A DNA stretch of 64,000 nt from Candidatus Latescibacterota bacterium (GTDB taxonomy: Bacteria > JAAXHH01): positions 812,382 to 876,381 of the forward strand of contig JAJEAN010000007.1 in NCBI GenBank assembly GCA_022822725.1. The letters run 5' to 3'. Numbering within the stretch: the stretch's first letter is position 1; each line of letters begins with the position of its first letter. Below the pieces are notes generated by a model, which did not search any database, was not told where the DNA came from, and worked only from the letters and a program-made list of their open reading frames with translations. Of the stretch, positions 52,470-60,041 are shown in pieces. Position numbers and translations under genes: made by a program.

Positions 52470-54389
52470 GTGAACGTGAATCGCAGCCCCGAAGCGCTTT
52501 GCGGGCCCGTCCCCCCGCGTGGCACGCATCTCGCAAGCCGTCTGCTCGCCGAACCGCGACGTACGCTTCTCTCAATCAGTCGTCTGCTCGCCGTATTGCT
52601 GGCAATTCAGATCGTCCTGCCCTCGAGCGTCGAGGGACAACTCAGCCGGTCCGCCGACATAAACCGGCGGATCGAACAGGCCCGGAGCCTGGAACGCCTT
52701 CGGCAGTATGACCGTGCAGCCGTGCTTTTCGAGCGGGTGCTGCAGGACGATCCGGATAACCGGTCCGCCCTGAACGGCGCGCTCAGGCTGTACTTCCGGC
52801 TGGAAGCGTACGGCAAGCTGATACCGCTGCTCGAAACGCACATCGCGAAGTCTCCCGACGATTCAAGATTGCGCGGCAGGCTTGCCGAAGCGCTATTCGG
52901 CGCCGGCCGGGACGGCGAAGCGGAGGACCAGATCCAGGTAATGCTGGAACTATTTCCGCAGAGCGAGTCGGCCGTAAGCCAGATCGCGAATCTGCACCTG
53001 AGACGAGAAGCGTACGATCGGGCCATTCAGACCTACCTCGACGGCCGCGAACGACTGAACAAACCAGAGGAATTCGCACTGGCGCTCGCCAGTGTCTATA
53101 CCAGTGCGTTCGAAGTACCGGGTGCCGTCCGGGAATACACGCGCTGGTTGACGCAGCAACCCGGCCAGTGGCGTATCGTCAACGACCGGATCGACCTGCT
53201 CGCGGCGATTGGAAGCCAGCAGCTCGTGGAACAGGCGCTGCGATCGGCGGTGGACGAACACCGGGACAGCAAGGACGCCCAGGATCTGCTCGGTGGTTTC
53301 TATCTCCGGTCCGGCAAGACGGAGGAGGCGCTGGCGGCGTACCGTGAAGCCGACCGGCTAGACGGGGACAGCGGAAAATTCCTGGTCAGGTATGCCGATT
53401 GGGCGTTGCGTGAGGGGCACCACCAGGACGCCATCGATACGTACCGGGAGCTGATCGGGGCGGAGGGGTCGGAGGCCCTGCGTGCCGAGGCGTATACCGG
53501 CCTTGCCCTGGCATACCGGAAGCACGGCGCCATGGACGATGCCGCCGATACCTACCGGCAGCTCATCGAGCGGTATCCGGAGACCGGGTTCCGCGACGAG
53601 GCCATGTCCAACCTGGCGGATCTGCACCTGGTCCATTACCAGGACGCGCCGACAGCGCTCGCCATGTACCGGTCACTGCTGGCCGACGCTTCCGCGCAGG
53701 AGTACCGGAAGAAAGCCCGATTCGGCATCGCGGCATGTCATGTCGTCATGGGCAGCCTGGAGGACGCGGTCGTACAGTACAACCGCATCCTCGAGCCGGG
53801 CGGCGAACCCATCGAAGCCGAGATCCGGGCGAGGACGCAGTATCACCTGGGTGAACTGGCACTGTTCCAGCACCGGCTGGACGATGCCCTGGACTTTTTC
53901 AGGGAGACGGCGGACCGCTTTACGGGCAGCCCCTATGCCAACGACGCGCTGGCGTGGACCATCCTGATTGCGGAAGGCCGCCAGGGCGGGGACGGCTCGC
54001 TTTCCGAATACATACAGTCGGTGCTGCTGCGCCGCCAGTACCGGGAACGGGAAGCCCTGGAAGCATGCAAGTCGTTTGTCGAAGAAAACGCGCAAAGTCC
54101 CATCGCCGACACCGTCATCCTGGACATCGGGATGTTGCTCGACCGGTTGGGCAAGCCGTTCCAGGCCGTCGCGGCCCTGGAGGACCTGATCGAGCGGCAC
54201 CCGGAAAGCCGCCGCGTCGCCGCCGCCCGGTGGCGGATCGCGGAGATCTACGAAACGAAGATCGGCGACATCCCCCGGGCGCTTACCGAGTACGAGTCCC
54301 TGCTCCTCGCACACCCCGACCACTTCAGGAACGACGCCGCTCGCCGCAAGATCCGGGAACTGACCGAAGACCATCCCCCCGTGCCCTGA
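52470..54389 (+). CDS. Exported TPR-repeat protein
   Basis: A 639-residue protein from a GTG start three bases after the DUF4175 stop codon, hence probably coupled. A signal-like hydrophobic segment (about 34-52, ending near SSVEGQ) precedes about fifteen TPR or TPR-like helical repeats, e.g. RQYDRAAVLFERVLQDDPDN, GKTEEALAAYREADRLDGDS and MDDAADTYRQLIERYPETGF. It is a likely periplasmic or outer-membrane scaffold resembling the repeat parts of YbgF/BamD-like proteins. The mpl gene begins two bases later. Confidence 0.85.
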   Translation: MNVNRSPEALCGPVPPRGTHLASRLLAEPRRTLLSISRLLAVLLAIQIVLPSSVEGQLSRSADINRRIEQARSLERLRQYDRAAVLFERVLQDDPDNRSALNGALRLYFRLEAYGKLIPLLETHIAKSPDDSRLRGRLAEALFGAGRDGEAEDQIQVMLELFPQSESAVSQIANLHLRREAYDRAIQTYLDGRERLNKPEEFALALASVYTSAFEVPGAVREYTRWLTQQPGQWRIVNDRIDLLAAIGSQQLVEQALRSAVDEHRDSKDAQDLLGGFYLRSGKTEEALAAYREADRLDGDSGKFLVRYADWALREGHHQDAIDTYRELIGAEGSEALRAEAYTGLALAYRKHGAMDDAADTYRQLIERYPETGFRDEAMSNLADLHLVHYQDAPTALAMYRSLLADASAQEYRKKARFGIAACHVVMGSLEDAVVQYNRILEPGGEPIEAEIRARTQYHLGELALFQHRLDDALDFFRETADRFTGSPYANDALAWTILIAEGRQGGDGSLSEYIQSVLLRRQYREREALEACKSFVEENAQSPIADTVILDIGMLLDRLGKPFQAVAALEDLIERHPESRRVAAARWRIAEIYETKIGDIPRALTEYESLLLAHPDHFRNDAARRKIRELTEDHPPVP

Positions 54390-54391
54390 CC

Positions 54392-55816
54392 ATGTCCCAA
54401 TCGCTTCACATTCACCTCGTGGCCGTCTGCGGCACGGGCATGGGCGCGCTCGCGGTGATGCTCAAGTCCCAGGGACACCGGGTCACCGGAAGCGACGAGA
54501 ACGTTTATCCCCCGATGAGCACGGTACTTTCGGAGCAGCAGATACCCGTGCTCAAGGGTTTCTCCGCCGCCAACCTGGAACCGCGGCCGGACCTCGTGGT
54601 CATCGGAAACGCCGTTTCGCGGGGGAACCCCGAGGCCGAAGCCGTCCTGGACCGCAAGATCCGGTACGCTTCCATGCCGGAGACGCTCAAGTCCTTCTTC
54701 CTGTGGGACCGCAGACCGGTCGTGGTCACGGGGACACACGGCAAGACGACCACGACGGCGATGCTCGCCTGGGTGCTCACCGAGGCCGGCCTGGATCCCA
54801 GCTACATCATCGGCGGCGTGCCCATCGGGTGGCAGACCGGCGCGCGGCTGGGATCGGGCGACCTGTTCATCCTGGAAGGCGACGAATACGACAGCGCCTT
54901 CTTCGACAAACGGGCGAAGTTCCTGCACTACCTGCCCGACACGGTGATCATCAACAACGTGGAATTCGATCACGCGGACATCTACGATTCGATCGACGAG
55001 ATCGCGCTTTCCTTCAGGAGGCTGGTCAACATCATTCCTGAAAACGGTCTGTTGATCGGCCCGGAAGTCGACGAGCGGGTCCAGGCGCTCGCTTCCCACG
55101 CATACTGTGCCGTCCACACCATGGGCATGGCGTCCGGCGCCTGGTGGTCGGCGCGCAACACGTCCTTCGATCCGGGGGGCACGTCCTTCGACCTGTATGA
55201 ACGGGACAAGCACCGCGCCCGGCTGTCAACGAGCCAGCTCGGCGACCACAATGTGAGGAACGCCCTTTCCGTGGTGGCCGTGGCGAGGCATTACGGTGTG
55301 TCCTGGCCGGATATCGCACGGGGCCTGGAGACCTTCCCCGGCGTGAAACGGCGTCTCGAAGTGCGGGGTGAGGTGAACGGCATTACGGTCTACGACGACT
55401 TCGCCCACCACCCCACGGCCGTTCGGGCCACGCTGGAAGCACTCAGCAAGGCGGCGCCCGGACGGCGGACCTGGGCGGTGTTCGAACCCCGTTCGGCGAC
55501 GACTATCCGGCGGGATTTCCAGGACGCCTACGCCACCGCCTTCGACCAGGCGGACCGCGTGCTGATCGCGCCGGTCTACCTGCCTGAGAAGGCGCCTCCC
55601 GGCAACCGGCTTTCGGTGGAGGAACTCGTGGCCGGACTGCTTGAACGCGGCGTGGACGCCGACGCGCCGGGCGGTGTGGAGCAGATCGTCTCGCGACTGG
55701 CGGGACAGGCGGCACCGGGCGACCGGATCGTGTTCATGAGCAACGGGGGTTTCGGCGGCATCCACGAGAAGACGATGGACCGGCTGGAGCGCGAGCAAAC
55801 GGCGGAATCGGGCTAG
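54392..55816 (+). CDS. mpl: UDP-N-acetylmuramate:L-Ala-gamma-D-Glu-meso-DAP ligase
   Basis: A 474-residue Mur-ligase-family enzyme. ATG 54392 gives the usual opening (LHIHLVAVCGTGMGALA); the frame upstream is not coding. The Mpl-typical N-terminal domain is followed by the ATP loop VVVTGTHGKTTTT, EGDEYDSAFFDKRAKF, the central NNVEFDHADIYDS and C-terminal YDDFAHHPTAV and VFEPRSATT. Mpl rejoins recycled tripeptide to UDP-MurNAc, which implies a DAP-type murein and muropeptide recycling. It ends the S41/DUF4175/TPR envelope run. Confidence 0.93.
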   Translation: MSQSLHIHLVAVCGTGMGALAVMLKSQGHRVTGSDENVYPPMSTVLSEQQIPVLKGFSAANLEPRPDLVVIGNAVSRGNPEAEAVLDRKIRYASMPETLKSFFLWDRRPVVVTGTHGKTTTTAMLAWVLTEAGLDPSYIIGGVPIGWQTGARLGSGDLFILEGDEYDSAFFDKRAKFLHYLPDTVIINNVEFDHADIYDSIDEIALSFRRLVNIIPENGLLIGPEVDERVQALASHAYCAVHTMGMASGAWWSARNTSFDPGGTSFDLYERDKHRARLSTSQLGDHNVRNALSVVAVARHYGVSWPDIARGLETFPGVKRRLEVRGEVNGITVYDDFAHHPTAVRATLEALSKAAPGRRTWAVFEPRSATTIRRDFQDAYATAFDQADRVLIAPVYLPEKAPPGNRLSVEELVAGLLERGVDADAPGGVEQIVSRLAGQAAPGDRIVFMSNGGFGGIHEKTMDRLEREQTAESG

Positions 55817-55819
55817 TCA

Positions 55820-55910
55820 AGCGGTGGCCGGGGTCTAGCGGTGGCCAAGATCAGACGGAGGCCGGGATCAGGCCGCGGCTGAGATCAGACGGAGGCCGGG
55901 ATCAGGCGTA
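55820..55910. repeat. Degenerate tandem repeats between convergent mpl and GNAT genes
   Basis: About five units of 16-18 bases (type CGGAGGCCGGGATCAG), also visible as a 34-base higher-order duplication. The array starts after the mpl stop codon and includes the stop codon of the GNAT gene (55902-55904). Confidence 0.75.
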
Positions 55911-57041
55911 TCGCGCATACACCTCGACGTCCAGCACGTTACCGGCGGCCTTGTACTGCTGCCTGTGTGTAGCCTCGCGGACGAATCCCGCGCCTTCCAA
56001 CGCGGCGATCTTCGGACCGTCTCCCGGTTCGACGTGGCAGAGCACCTTGCGGCCGGCAGGCAGGGCGAACGACTCGAGCAGCGGCTTCAGGTGTGCCTCG
56101 AATGCTGAATGAACGGTCAGGTCGAAGAGCAAAGTCTCACCGCGCCACCGGGTGTCCGGCACCAGGGTCGCATATCCCGCGACCGCGTCGTGCTCCGTGA
56201 CCACCAGGCGGACCTGGACATCCTCATCATCCCGCGTCTCCTTCATCAATCCCAGGTATGCCCCCTCGAACATGCGCGGTCCGATATGTCCCAGGCCCAC
56301 GTTGCGCAAGTAGGGCGGCCCGTCCTGTGCGCAGAGCACGTTCAGCGAAGGCCAGTGCTTCCAGTTTCCCGGGATTACTCGCGCATCACTTATCCTGAAA
56401 TGCTCCGTCTCGAACACGGCGTTCCTCAAATACTTCATGTGGCCCGATTCCGGCACGACGCTTCGAAACCCGAAGCCGTGGTAAAGCCAGTAGGGATGGG
56501 TGTCGTAGCCCGTCGACAGCGTGAGGTAGCGACCGCCCCGGGCCCGGAAATCCGCCATCTGTTCGGTCATGACGTGCCGGGCTATACCCTTGCGGCGGTG
56601 TGCGGGCTCGGTATATACATGGCTGAGGATGCCGATGCCGTCGTGTTCGCTGACCATGATGTTGCAGACTGACCGATCCTGCAGGCGACTGAGGTAGAAC
56701 CTGGTCTGAAGTGGCCCAACCCGGCCGGCGAACACCTCGTCCAGGTGCCACTGCTCGTTGCTCGATTTGTGCGCGAGAATCGGCCGAACGAGCGGCGCGT
56801 GGTCCAGCGGTCGAACGAGCGGCGCGTGGTCCAGCGGCGCGAGAACTTCCGGCGCAAGTTTGTCCGGGGCGTGCTCGTCCGGTGCGTTCACATCCGGCGC
56901 GTGCTCGTCCGGCGCGTGTTCGTCCGGCACGTGCACACCCGGCGCGTGTTCGTCCGGCACGTGCTCGTTCGGGGCGAGAACGACGCCGATCTCGAGCGTC
57001 TCACCTGTGCGGAGGGTCCTGGCGGCAATCGGCGTGTACAT
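55902..57041 (-). CDS. GNAT acetyltransferase with N-terminal pentapeptide-step repeats
   Basis: A 379-residue protein. Residues about 100-215 form a GNAT domain with the acetyl-CoA loop HRRKGIARHVM and a C-terminal YDTHPYWLYHGFGF. Residues about 220-379 look like a second, degenerate GNAT-like domain. Residues about 24-88 form an unusual low-complexity stretch stepping by five residues (APDEHAPDEHAP), encoded by a 15-base tandem repeat (56778-56972). The acetyl acceptor is unknown. The repeats may be a flexible linker or metal-binding arm rich in Asp and His. Confidence 0.75.
   Translation of the reverse strand: MYTPIAARTLRTGETLEIGVVLAPNEHVPDEHAPGVHVPDEHAPDEHAPDVNAPDEHAPDKLAPEVLAPLDHAPLVRPLDHAPLVRPILAHKSSNEQWHLDEVFAGRVGPLQTRFYLSRLQDRSVCNIMVSEHDGIGILSHVYTEPAHRRKGIARHVMTEQMADFRARGGRYLTLSTGYDTHPYWLYHGFGFRSVVPESGHMKYLRNAVFETEHFRISDARVIPGNWKHWPSLNVLCAQDGPPYLRNVGLGHIGPRMFEGAYLGLMKETRDDEDVQVRLVVTEHDAVAGYATLVPDTRWRGETLLFDLTVHSAFEAHLKPLLESFALPAGRKVLCHVEPGDGPKIAALEGAGFVREATHRQQYKAAGNVLDVEVYARYA
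56778..56972. repeat. In-frame 15-base tandem repeat in the GNAT gene
   Basis: About thirteen degenerate 15-base units encode a five-residue step (consensus A-P-D-E-H). The length keeps the frame. The minus-strand reading is part of the GNAT gene; plus-strand frames through it are artefacts. Confidence 0.85.
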
Positions 57042-57082
57042 AGGGCGAGAGAGGACCGTACGGTAAGGGGGTGGGCTTGAGT

Positions 57083-57178
57083 GCGGGCCTGGGCCGGGCC
57101 TGGGTCAGATCCAGGGCCAGGTAGAGATCCAGGGCCAATTAGAGATCCAGGGCCAGGGAGAGATCCAGGGCCAGGACC
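57083..57178. repeat. 18-base tandem repeat, four copies plus partial units
   Basis: Units of type AGATCCAGGGCCAGGTAG begin at 57107, 57125, 57143 and 57161, preceded by two more diverged GGGCC-rich units. The array ends five bases before the stop codon of the membrane-protein gene at 57183. Confidence 0.88.
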
Positions 57179-57182
57179 AGGG

Positions 57183-57608
57183 TCAGCACTGGCTCTGCCC
57201 GGTGCGGCCCAGCACGTATCCGACGGCCATTCCGGCCAACGCCAACTGAACCGTATCGATGACGATCTTGACCAGGGTTCCGGTGAGGTTCAGCATAGTG
57301 GTCATGCCGAACAGGCTGAATCCCAGGAACAGGTGGAGAAGCAACCCGAAGACCGCACTGGTCCCGAGGGCCTTCATCGCGCCGGTGTGGCCGGTCCAGC
57401 ATCCGAGGAGGACGGTCAGCAGCGCCCCCATGGCCACGGCGCCCAGTACGATCGTCCACAGGTTCGGGCTGGACTTCATGACCAGTCCGGGGTCCGCCAC
57501 CGCGAAACCTTCAAGCAGACCGCCGAACAAGGCACCGGTGACCTGGCCAAGTAACAGTACCATGACGGTACCGGTTACGGTCGCCATGGAGAATCGTCGT
57601 GCGGACAT
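57183..57608 (-). CDS. Small four-helix membrane protein (paralogue A)
   Basis: A 141-residue protein with four predicted membrane helices (about 8-32, 50-70, 80-102 and 108-134) and few charged residues. I do not recognise a named family. Its C-terminal half (AVFGLLLHLFLGFSLFG, LALAGMAVGYVLGRT) aligns by eye with the protein at 59535-59987 (AVFGFLMSLAISMMFYG, VALAGAVIGMVLRTK), so the two are paralogues. They flank a lower-GC region with a leucine-rich-repeat gene. No function can be assigned. Confidence 0.7.
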   Translation of the reverse strand: MSARRFSMATVTGTVMVLLLGQVTGALFGGLLEGFAVADPGLVMKSSPNLWTIVLGAVAMGALLTVLLGCWTGHTGAMKALGTSAVFGLLLHLFLGFSLFGMTTMLNLTGTLVKIVIDTVQLALAGMAVGYVLGRTGQSQC

Positions 57609-57689
57609 AGGCTTCTCCCGGTGAATGCCGTTTATTCTTTCGACGCCATTTTCAGAACAGGAAACGCCAATAAACTTGCTGATCGCTTA

Positions 57690-57764
57690 ATGTACAAAGC
57701 GTATACCAGAAATTCGTTCCTGTACAGACCGTTGCTGACCTACATGCTCAAGTCACTGGGCTAG
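57690..57764 (+). CDS. Possible 24-residue micro-ORF
   Basis: ATG to TAG frame with basic and aromatic residues (MYKAYTRNSFLYRP...). There is no clear ribosome site. Its stop codon overlaps the AGGAG site of the next micro-ORF. It may be chance or a gene remnant. Confidence 0.12.
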   Translation: MYKAYTRNSFLYRPLLTYMLKSLG

Positions 57765-57771
57765 GAGATCA

Positions 57772-57867
57772 ATGGAAAAACGTTACAGGACTCGTGCAGT
57801 TTATGGTCTTCTGCGCTGTCTATTCTATCGCAAGGACTACCAGTGCCACGTGATCGACAAACCATAA
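57772..57867 (+). CDS. Possible 31-residue micro-ORF
   Basis: ATG to TAA frame preceded by AGGAG (57763-57767). The product is basic and Cys/Tyr-containing (MEKRYRTRAVYGLLRC...). There is no recognised homology. It could be a fragment of a decayed gene in the lower-GC island. Confidence 0.18.
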   Translation: MEKRYRTRAVYGLLRCLFYRKDYQCHVIDKP

Positions 57868-57903
57868 TCGAACGACGTTGGCGCATTGTCAATATGTGGA
57901 CAT

Positions 57904-57925
57904 CCGCCTCGATGTCTAAGACATC
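57904..57925. other. Nested inverted repeats
   Basis: GATGTCT-A-AGACATC (57911-57925) is a perfect 15-base odd palindrome. An upstream GACATC can also pair with the same GATGTC across a six-base loop, giving two mutually exclusive hairpins. This could be an operator or an RNA switch-like element, or chance. Confidence 0.3.
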
Positions 57926-58226
57926 CTGCCAGCACTGATCAATGAGATAGACCTCTATTTCTCATTTTGCAACCATGAAAGACGCATCATACAACGGGTT
58001 ATCTCACCCCGGCCAGGGTGCACTTTGAGCAGCAGTTTCACGTTGAGGCTCCACATTGGATCATACAAACTGTGGTCTATGTATCCGGGCGTAAGCTCAA
58101 TTGGCCTTCGCCCTAGTATAGTATCCCCGCCTACTGCAAGTGAAAACAGTTCAGGCCTTGACTCCGACCGTCAGGCCAACTATTGACGTGCCGCCGCATA
58201 TCGGAAGCGGATCCTTTCGGATTTAT

Positions 58227-59444
58227 CTAAGGACATTTCACGGTCTCACTCCTATCTCGAATCCCACTGAGCCACGTCTGGAATGCGACGTCCGTCGGTA
58301 CGCACAACTGCGTATCATCTAACCATAGAGTTTCCAATCGGTTGAGTTTGACTAAAGTCGATGGAAGCGGTCCTGATAAATCGTTGCTAAAAAGAAGCAA
58401 CTTCCGGAGGTTGCTCAGATTACCCAGAGAATAAGGGACACTACCAGACAACGAGTTTTCGCCAAGGGACAGACTGTGCAGGTTGCCCAGATGATTACCC
58501 AGGGACGAAGGGATACCGCCAGTCAACGAGTTGTCTCTAAGGTGCAGATTGTGCAGGTCGCTCAGGTTGCCCAGTTCGGAAGGGATACTGCCAGACAAAG
58601 AGTTGCCGCCAAGAAACAGGGATGTCAGGTTGCTCAAATCGCCCAGGGACGGAGGGATACTGCCAGACAAAGAGTTGCCGCTAAGGTCCAGACTGAGCAG
58701 GTTGCTCAGATTGCCAAGTTCGGAGGGTATGTTACCAGATAACGAGTTGCTGCCAAGTTCCAGGAATAACAGGTTGCTTAGATTGCTTAGTTCGGGTGGG
58801 ATACTGCCGGACAAAGAATTGCCGCGAATGTACAGGGATGTCAGGTTGCTCAAGTTGCCCAGTTCGGAAGGGATACTACCAGACAGCAAGTTGTTGTAAT
58901 CAAGGTCCAGAGTACGCAACTCGCTCAGATTACCCAGGGACGAGGGAATTCTGCCAGACAAAGAGTTGTATGGAAGGACCAGTTCGCGCAACTCGTCCAG
59001 GTCGCCTAGTTGTGGCGGGAGGTTACCCTTCAATCCGTTGGGTACTGGTCTGCCGTGTTCATCAATGGCGACAAATACCAACCGTGTCACTCTTCCAGCC
59101 GTGTTGGTCGTGACCCCGTACCATTCCCCAATTGGTCTGCCGCTTAGCCAGTTCGTGCTGTTCGTCCAGCTCGGACCGTCAGTGGCGTCGTAGAGGGCGA
59201 CTAGGGCGGTGCGGTCGTCTGAGACGCTGGCCGGTGGCTCCAGCGGCGATTGCATCGGGTTGTCCCGGCCACAGGTGACCAGCAGTAGAAGAGAAAGCGA
59301 GAGGGAAACTGGCAGGGAGACACGCCAGGAAGTGCTGCAGAAAACAGCTGTTGTTTTATAGAAGGAAATGGGTAGAATGTACCGGAGAACAAAATTTCGG
59401 AAACAACCAGAACGCTGTGGAGTCTGCCAGGACTCGAAAACCAT
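58227..59444 (-). CDS. Leucine-rich-repeat lipoprotein-like protein (plant-type LRR)
   Basis: About 405 residues from ATG 59444. A hydrophobic stretch ending LLLLVTCGRDN suggests a lipoprotein signal, although it sits about 40 residues in, so the start is uncertain. A cap domain follows (ALVALYDATDGPSWTNSTNW), then ten 24-residue LRRs of the LSGSIPSELGNLSNL type, and a C-terminal cap (LWLDDTQLCVPTDVAFQTW). The protein is probably surface exposed and binds another protein or polymer. GC is clearly lower than in neighbouring genes, and the repeats are near-identical at DNA level, suggesting recent expansion or horizontal gain. Confidence 0.85.
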   Translation of the reverse strand: MVFESWQTPQRSGCFRNFVLRYILPISFYKTTAVFCSTSWRVSLPVSLSLSLLLLVTCGRDNPMQSPLEPPASVSDDRTALVALYDATDGPSWTNSTNWLSGRPIGEWYGVTTNTAGRVTRLVFVAIDEHGRPVPNGLKGNLPPQLGDLDELRELVLPYNSLSGRIPSSLGNLSELRTLDLDYNNLLSGSIPSELGNLSNLTSLYIRGNSLSGSIPPELSNLSNLLFLELGSNSLSGNIPSELGNLSNLLSLDLSGNSLSGSIPPSLGDLSNLTSLFLGGNSLSGSIPSELGNLSDLHNLHLRDNSLTGGIPSSLGNHLGNLHSLSLGENSLSGSVPYSLGNLSNLRKLLLFSNDLSGPLPSTLVKLNRLETLWLDDTQLCVPTDVAFQTWLSGIRDRSETVKCP

Positions 59445-59534
59445 GGATGTACTCTCATAAGGCGCGTGTTGCAAACGGCCAGGAGTTTCGAACAGTTCTT
59501 CACGCTGTTTACGTCGTCCAACGATATAAGGTTC

Positions 59535-59987
59535 CTACTGCGTACCTGCTGGCAGCGGCTGGGATTCCGCAGATCGCTTCGTGCGCAGCACCATTCCGAT
59601 CACGGCGCCCGCCAGGGCAACACGCACCGTCGTCAGGACGACGTCGAACAACGTCGCCTGCAGGTTCATGTAGTTCACCGTGCCATAGAACATCATGCTG
59701 ATCGCCAGGCTCATCAGGAAACCGAAGACCGCACCGGTCCTGAATCCCGCAACCGCGCCGGATACGTCTGCCCAGCGCCCGATCACCAGGCACAGCAGCA
59801 CCGCCAGGATCAGTTCACTCAGATAGATGAACGGCATTTCGGGCGGATCTTTGGCCACGGCGGCCGCGCCCGGTTCGGCATTCGCCGCGAAGTACCCGGT
59901 GAATACCACCGCGTAGAGGATGAATCCCAGGACGAGCAGGACGAGGGTACCTGCGACTATGGCCACCGCGAAACGTACAATGCGCAT
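59535..59987 (-). CDS. Small four-helix membrane protein (paralogue B)
   Basis: A 150-residue protein with four predicted membrane helices and a loop rich in Ala/Pro after helix 1. It is similar by eye to the protein at 57183-57608 along its whole length (RFAVAIVAGTLVLLVLG against RFSMATVTGTVMVLLLG at the start). The family is not recognised. It is upstream of the LRR gene and downstream of a Tat-signal aminotransferase gene, all on minus. Confidence 0.72.
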   Translation of the reverse strand: MRIVRFAVAIVAGTLVLLVLGFILYAVVFTGYFAANAEPGAAAVAKDPPEMPFIYLSELILAVLLCLVIGRWADVSGAVAGFRTGAVFGFLMSLAISMMFYGTVNYMNLQATLFDVVLTTVRVALAGAVIGMVLRTKRSAESQPLPAGTQ

Positions 59988-60041
59988 AATGGCTCCGGGG
60001 ATACGTTTACCGCTCAGCTCTCACTCAGTCCGCCTGAGACC

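Larger units (their letters stand above)
57609..58226. other. AT-richer gene-poor region next to the LRR gene
   Basis: About 620 bases with visibly lower GC than the rest of the window and no long reading frame. It contains two tiny tandem reading frames (57690-57764 and 57772-57867) and nested inverted repeats (57904-57925). It could be leftover DNA of an insertion or a regulatory/non-coding RNA region. I recognise no mobile-element protein in it. Confidence 0.6.

Noticed and set aside
57081-57554. Plus-strand frame with Asp-Pro-Gly-Pro repeats
   Set aside because: It reads the 18-base array and then the antisense of the small membrane protein gene.
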